Assembly (NCBI GenBank): GCA_035578905.1
Contig: JAQJVL010000416.1
Location: 372,001 to 436,000, forward strand
Direction: 5' to 3'
Length of the DNA stretch: 64,000 bases
Source: Stictocephala bisonia
Lineage: Eukaryota; Arthropoda; Insecta; Hemiptera; Membracidae
The notes below the pieces were generated by a model. The model had not been told where the DNA came from. It did not search any database and was given only the letters and a program-made list of their open reading frames with translations. Below, piece by piece: positions 60,139 through 64,000 of this stretch (its first letter is position 1; every line of letters begins with the position of its first letter). The position numbers were made by a program, and so were the translations under genes.

Positions 60139-60380
60139 ATGGTCTCTACGTTTGCCGGCCTCCCCGTGGCGAGACTGGATATTCCATTCATTCACTGAAC
60201 GAATGGTTAACTAACAGGCCAACACACATACTATTAATAGGTACATTAACATTTCAAACAATACTTTTTGAGGATTTAAATATTTTTTAAATGGGTCTCT
60301 ACGTTTGCCGGCCTCCCCATAGCGAGACTGGATGGACCATGCTTCAGTTGATCGAATGGTTAACTAACAGGCAACTGAAA
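60139..60380. repeat. Two-copy repeat GGTCTCTACGTTTGCCGGCC
   Basis: GGTCTCTACGTTTGCCGGCC, then CGAGACTGGAT and GAATGGTTAACTAACAGGC, occur at about 60139 and 60293 (spacing about 154). It may be one composite element with the 64-bp satellite. Confidence 0.75.
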
Positions 60381-60648
60381 TCAATTAATAACTTTAGTTT
60401 TTTAACATATTACTTTTAAAATCACTTTTTCCGTATGTTTTTTTTTTATTAATAATGCACTATCACTTTTTTTACTATCACTTTTTCCGTATAAAAACCA
60501 TGATTTTTTAAAATAAATTTTGTATACAATGTATAGAAACCATGATTTTTAAAAAATAAACATTTGTCCTGTTAAATAAATAACATTTTAACGGAAAATA
60601 TTATCAGCAGTGAACTTTTTATATTCAACGAATTGGCCTGAACCACAA

Positions 60649-60690
60649 GGGGGTTTGGGGGCGAAGCCCCCAACGAGCAAAGCGAGTATA
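60649..60690. repeat. GGGGGCGAAGCCCCC hairpin with GCAAAGCGAG
   Basis: A 6-bp GC stem (60657-60662 with 60666-60671) closes a GAA triloop. It is preceded by GGGGGTTT and followed by AACGAGCAAAGCGAGTATA. Similar strings mark ends of some eukaryotic mobile elements; the family is not established here. Confidence 0.6.
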
Positions 60691-60693
60691 CTA

Positions 60694-60860
60694 TATACAG
60701 GGTGTATCTGCAATGCTTGGACATATTTAAGGAACTCATTTTATTGAGCCAAAATAAAGAATTGTGTAAATAAAGCCTAAACTGCTTCTTTTCCCAGATA
60801 TCCGCCATATCGTTTTTAATAAAAAATACATTTAGACCAATGTATGTCCGAAAGAACTGC
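60694..60860. mobile_element. Possible IS630-like transposon terminus
   Basis: TATACAGGGTGTATCTGCAA resembles the TACAGGGTGTTTC-type ends of DUF4817-class IS630 elements. The following sequence has no transposase. Confidence 0.35.
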
Positions 60861-61725
60861 ATTTAACTAACGTTAGAAACTGTCATTATTTTAATTGGAT
60901 TAAATAATTAATGTTAATGAATTGCAGTCACATTTCAAATATGGTTACAATATAGCGTATTCTTTAAAATTAACGCCATTTAAGCAAGAAATGTTAATGA
61001 CGTAACTTACAAAATTAAATTAGAATTATTTTGTTGTTTAGTATGCGTATACTTGTCTAAGATTGTGGAGGTTGAATTGATTAATAAATCCTGATATTAT
61101 AATAATAGAATTAAAAGATATTGTCGAAAATGTATTTCTGTAATATAAATAGTTTTTATGTAATTGTGTGATTATTATGTAAGCGTATATCCTAAAAACG
61201 TAAGTAATGGCATGGACGGCCAGGAGTTTTGAGCCTCACGTGACTTCATGCACCTAGCCGACAAATTCTCGTCTCTTGGATTAGCACACCTGTTTCTCTC
61301 CACCATGAGCTTGTTTCCACAATGGGCACTCTTATATAGTTTTCATAATACACTAAAAGAAATAAACATCAATGTTATTCTTAAAACTATAGAGAATCCA
61401 ACAATTGGTTACATTGTTGTTTATTTGTAAACTGTAATAACAAAATGACAGAGAATGTACTAAAACGTGTTGATGAAGAACCTGATGTAAGTACGAAGCA
61501 GATGACTACTAGTAGGAAATCACACATAACTCTCACTCGTCAGTATGGAGAATATTGAAATAACAGTTACATACTCCTTACCATGTGCGTCGATCTTACC
61601 CAATGCAACTCTGAGAGAGATAAACCTGACTCTACCCATTCTCCATATACTATTGATTATGGAAATTAATAAGACGGAGTAAAGGGCAAAATCAGTATAG
61701 TACATAGTGATTTTTACTAATAAAA
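60861..61725. other. Intergenic, no gene seen
   Basis: AT-rich, with no supported feature. Confidence 0.5.
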
Positions 61726-61728
61726 ACT

Positions 61729-61812
61729 TCCAGTCAAGACCAACATTCGGAACCTGCGTATCTCTAATAAGTCGTAACGTCTTAGACCGCTCGGCCAGTG
61801 GCTATTCAAAAA
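61729..61812 (-). repeat. tRNA-Leu/Ser-like SINE relic
   Basis: The minus strand reads TGGCCGAGCGGTCTAAGACG (A-box of a long-arm tRNA) and, about 35 bases on, GCAGGTTCCGAATGTTGG (degenerate B box). Confidence 0.5.
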
Positions 61813-62189
61813 GAATATGTCTATGATAAACTTGATTTCTAACATAACAAAGAGCTTTTAACATATTTAAAAACATTTAAGATTGGAATTGTTACATTAT
61901 GCCAACGTTTGATTTTGACGCAGATTCTATAATCCCGTATTGGCTAAGTAGTTTTATATAAGTTATTATTTTTTTTATAGATATTTGAGAAACATTTTCG
62001 GATACCCTAAACATTTAAAAACATTTCTACTGAAGTACAGTTTTTCCTAGGTGAGCGACACCATTTGAGTCGTTAAATGAGATAAACTTACCCTGCCCAA
62101 TTCTTACATACTTTAGATTTGTGTGTGGAACGTATGAAGTCAGAGTAAGGGGAAAAACTAAGACAACAAAAGGTTACAATTACTGATAA

Positions 62190-62262
62190 ATATCGCCAGT
62201 CCAAGTCTTTAACCGAGGATTGCAGTCATGCCATCTTGTACCACTCAGCCACCAGCTCACAC
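62190..62262 (-). repeat. tRNA-like SINE relic
   Basis: The minus strand reads GGTGGCTGAGTGGTACAAGA, an A-box-like start related to the previous entry. The B box is not convincing. Confidence 0.35.
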
Positions 62263-64000
62263 TTGAATGAATGAATATAATTTATTTTCATAATAAATTG
62301 CACAAATACAATACAATAATATGTACATAATAACTAAAACAGTATTGAATGTAACATTATATTACGCTAATAATAATACAGATATATAAAGCCCATAAAT
62401 ATAAAAGAAATATAAATGGGCCTAGGCCTGAGTCTAATACGTAAAATAATAAAACTGTCATTAATGAAAAAAGTAAAAAAATGGAAAAATACAAGTTTAC
62501 TATCATGGAAAATAAAAAGATTTTAAGTTTAGGCTTGAGGTCAGGATTATGTTGGACGTATTGATTGTAATATATTGTAGAAAAAAATAAATAAAGGAAC
62601 TTAAGTGCTGAAGCAAGGGGCATGCCCGGCCGATCGACAATCGCACGTTGTCTTATCTGTACTCGGACACGATGACGCGCTCTGTCATCTCTCTCCCAAT
62701 AGCCATTAACCACTCAATGACCTTATGTATAAATAAAATAAATTTAAAATTTTTAAAATTTCGAATATCAGGGGGTAAGTTTTGAAAAAGAATTAGTGAA
62801 ATGTAATGCGAAGTAGTTTTTAAATAAGTCCTAGTTTGTCTGTCCGTTCTAATACACATAAGTTCAATTGCGCGAGTGAAATATCTATGTTCCAGTGGTT
62901 GGAACATATCATTAGAGTTTTTAAAAATGTAAATGAGTAGACATTTTACGTACAACTGCCTAATAGAAAGAACGATTAAATTCAATAAAAAGGAATTCTG
63001 AAGGAAACCTTCGACCTTTTCTAACGCAGCCTTGATTATAGATTTTTTTACAATATTTAGTGGTTGTAATATTGATCTATGTGCTCCTCCCCACGCAAGA
63101 ATCCCACCTAGAAATAAAGTTTGATAATATGCAAAATAGGCTTGCTTCAATTCAGATAAATTCACTATTTCGTTAACTAGTTTAAAAATGTAAATCAATT
63201 TGCGCATTTATTTTTAGAAAAATTACATGCTAACTCCATTTAAATTTTTATCAAAAACAACACCTAAATATTTGTAACAATTAACTCTTGTAAAAGACTT
63301 TGATCGAACCACTTCTTCACCACAGATAAACCAATTTCAGCTTTTTTCTTTACAGCTTCCCAATTCTCTCCTTCAAACAAAATCGCCGTGTCGTCAGCAA
63401 ACATAAAAAGACTACCATCAATATTTAATTTACTTAAATTATTTATGTAAATTAGGAATAACAAAGGTCCTAATGTGTGCACTGAATAACCCCATACTCA
63501 ACTGTTTGTAGATCACTATCTCTCCCACATATTGAAACCAATTGCTTACGCCCTGAAAGATAGATCTCAAACCAGTTATATGATTTTCCTCGGCATCGAA
63601 TCAACTTTAACTTATTTAATAATCTCACCCTGTCTACAGTGTCGAAAGCTTTAGTAAAAAAAACTAGTCTATTTTCACAAATATATTTTGTTATTGCATA
63701 AAGAGCATCAAAGATATTTTTATCCGCTCTCTAAAGCCAAATTGTCTCTCGGATAAAATTGAATTGTTTTTTAAATGGGCAAGCAACTGTGATTTGACAA
63801 TTCTTTCTATAAGTTTTGAAAATACGTTTAATAAAGAAATAGGACGAAAATTACTTTTAATTGAGTCATCGTGCGATTTAAAAAGAGGAAAACCCGTAGC
63901 AATTTTATAAACTTCAGGAAATTTACCAGATGTAATACTTAAATTTACATATGCAGAAGAGGCTTCATGAACAAGTCGATGTTGTTTTTAAGAATAGTAG
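62263..64000 (-). mobile_element. Minus-strand LINE, 3' part, runs off the window
   Basis: A reverse-transcriptase frame enters at 64000 and ends near 62653. It is followed by a 3' region and a (ATTC)n tail near 62268-62278. The 5' part lies beyond the window. Confidence 0.82.
62653..64000 (-). pseudogene. CR1/jockey-like reverse transcriptase, frameshifted
   Basis: The minus strand reads VHEASSAYVNLSITSGKFPE, NFRPISLLNVFSKLIERIVK, then after a frameshift FFTKAFDTVDRVRLLNKLKL. Next is a degenerate GVIQCTH (GVPQGS), GPLLFLIYINNLSK, the catalytic FADD in LFMFADDTAILFEG, and a C-terminal region (FLGGILAWGGAHRS ... YFTRAIELMCIRT). At least three frameshifts, so not functional. Confidence 0.82.

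Overview
The window is eukaryotic nuclear DNA. It is AT-rich and intron-rich, and most of it is transposon-derived. A replication-independent histone H3.3, an NUDT18-type Nudix hydrolase, piggyBac/hAT/Sola/IS630/pogo-like DNA transposons and jockey/CR1-like LINE fragments point to an insect. A hemipteran is plausible but is inference; the species cannot be fixed from the sequence.

There are only two host genes. (1) Histone H3.3 on the + strand has three coding exons (558-685, 4523-4676, 11398-11526) that join into a perfect 136-aa protein. An acceptor at 540-541 shows that a noncoding exon lies further upstream. Its two large introns hold C-rich minisatellite arrays and a 3.6-kb Sola-like DNA transposon. 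(2) An NUDT18 orthologue on the - strand can be assembled from six exons between 56033 and 29389. All splice phases fit, giving 332 aa and a complete Nudix box split by an intron. Its introns hold a LINE carrying a nested intact hAT element, a pogo-like element, a fold-back repeat, LINE tails and more minisatellite.

Layout: 1-11.7 kb, H3.3 with minisatellite arrays and the Sola-like element. 11.7-29.4 kb, intergenic, with several TTAA-flanked piggyBac-type MITEs, a decayed IS630/mariner-like element with long inverted repeats, a 1.2-kb hairpin-rich TIR element and a nearly intact autonomous piggyBac (24211-26957, one frameshift). 29.4-56.0 kb, NUDT18. 56-60.1 kb, a LINE relic, the densest minisatellite block and a six-copy 64-bp satellite. 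60.1-64 kb, repeats, tRNA-like SINE relics and the 3' part of a minus-strand LINE running off the window.

The most unusual feature is a dispersed 35/36-bp minisatellite found at a dozen separate places and in both orientations. Each good unit carries GGGTGGGCGGGTGGG, a textbook single-nucleotide-loop G-quadruplex motif. Because 36 is a multiple of 3, the arrays give long but spurious open frames on both strands. Everything here was read by eye without alignment or database search; family names rest on motif recognition.
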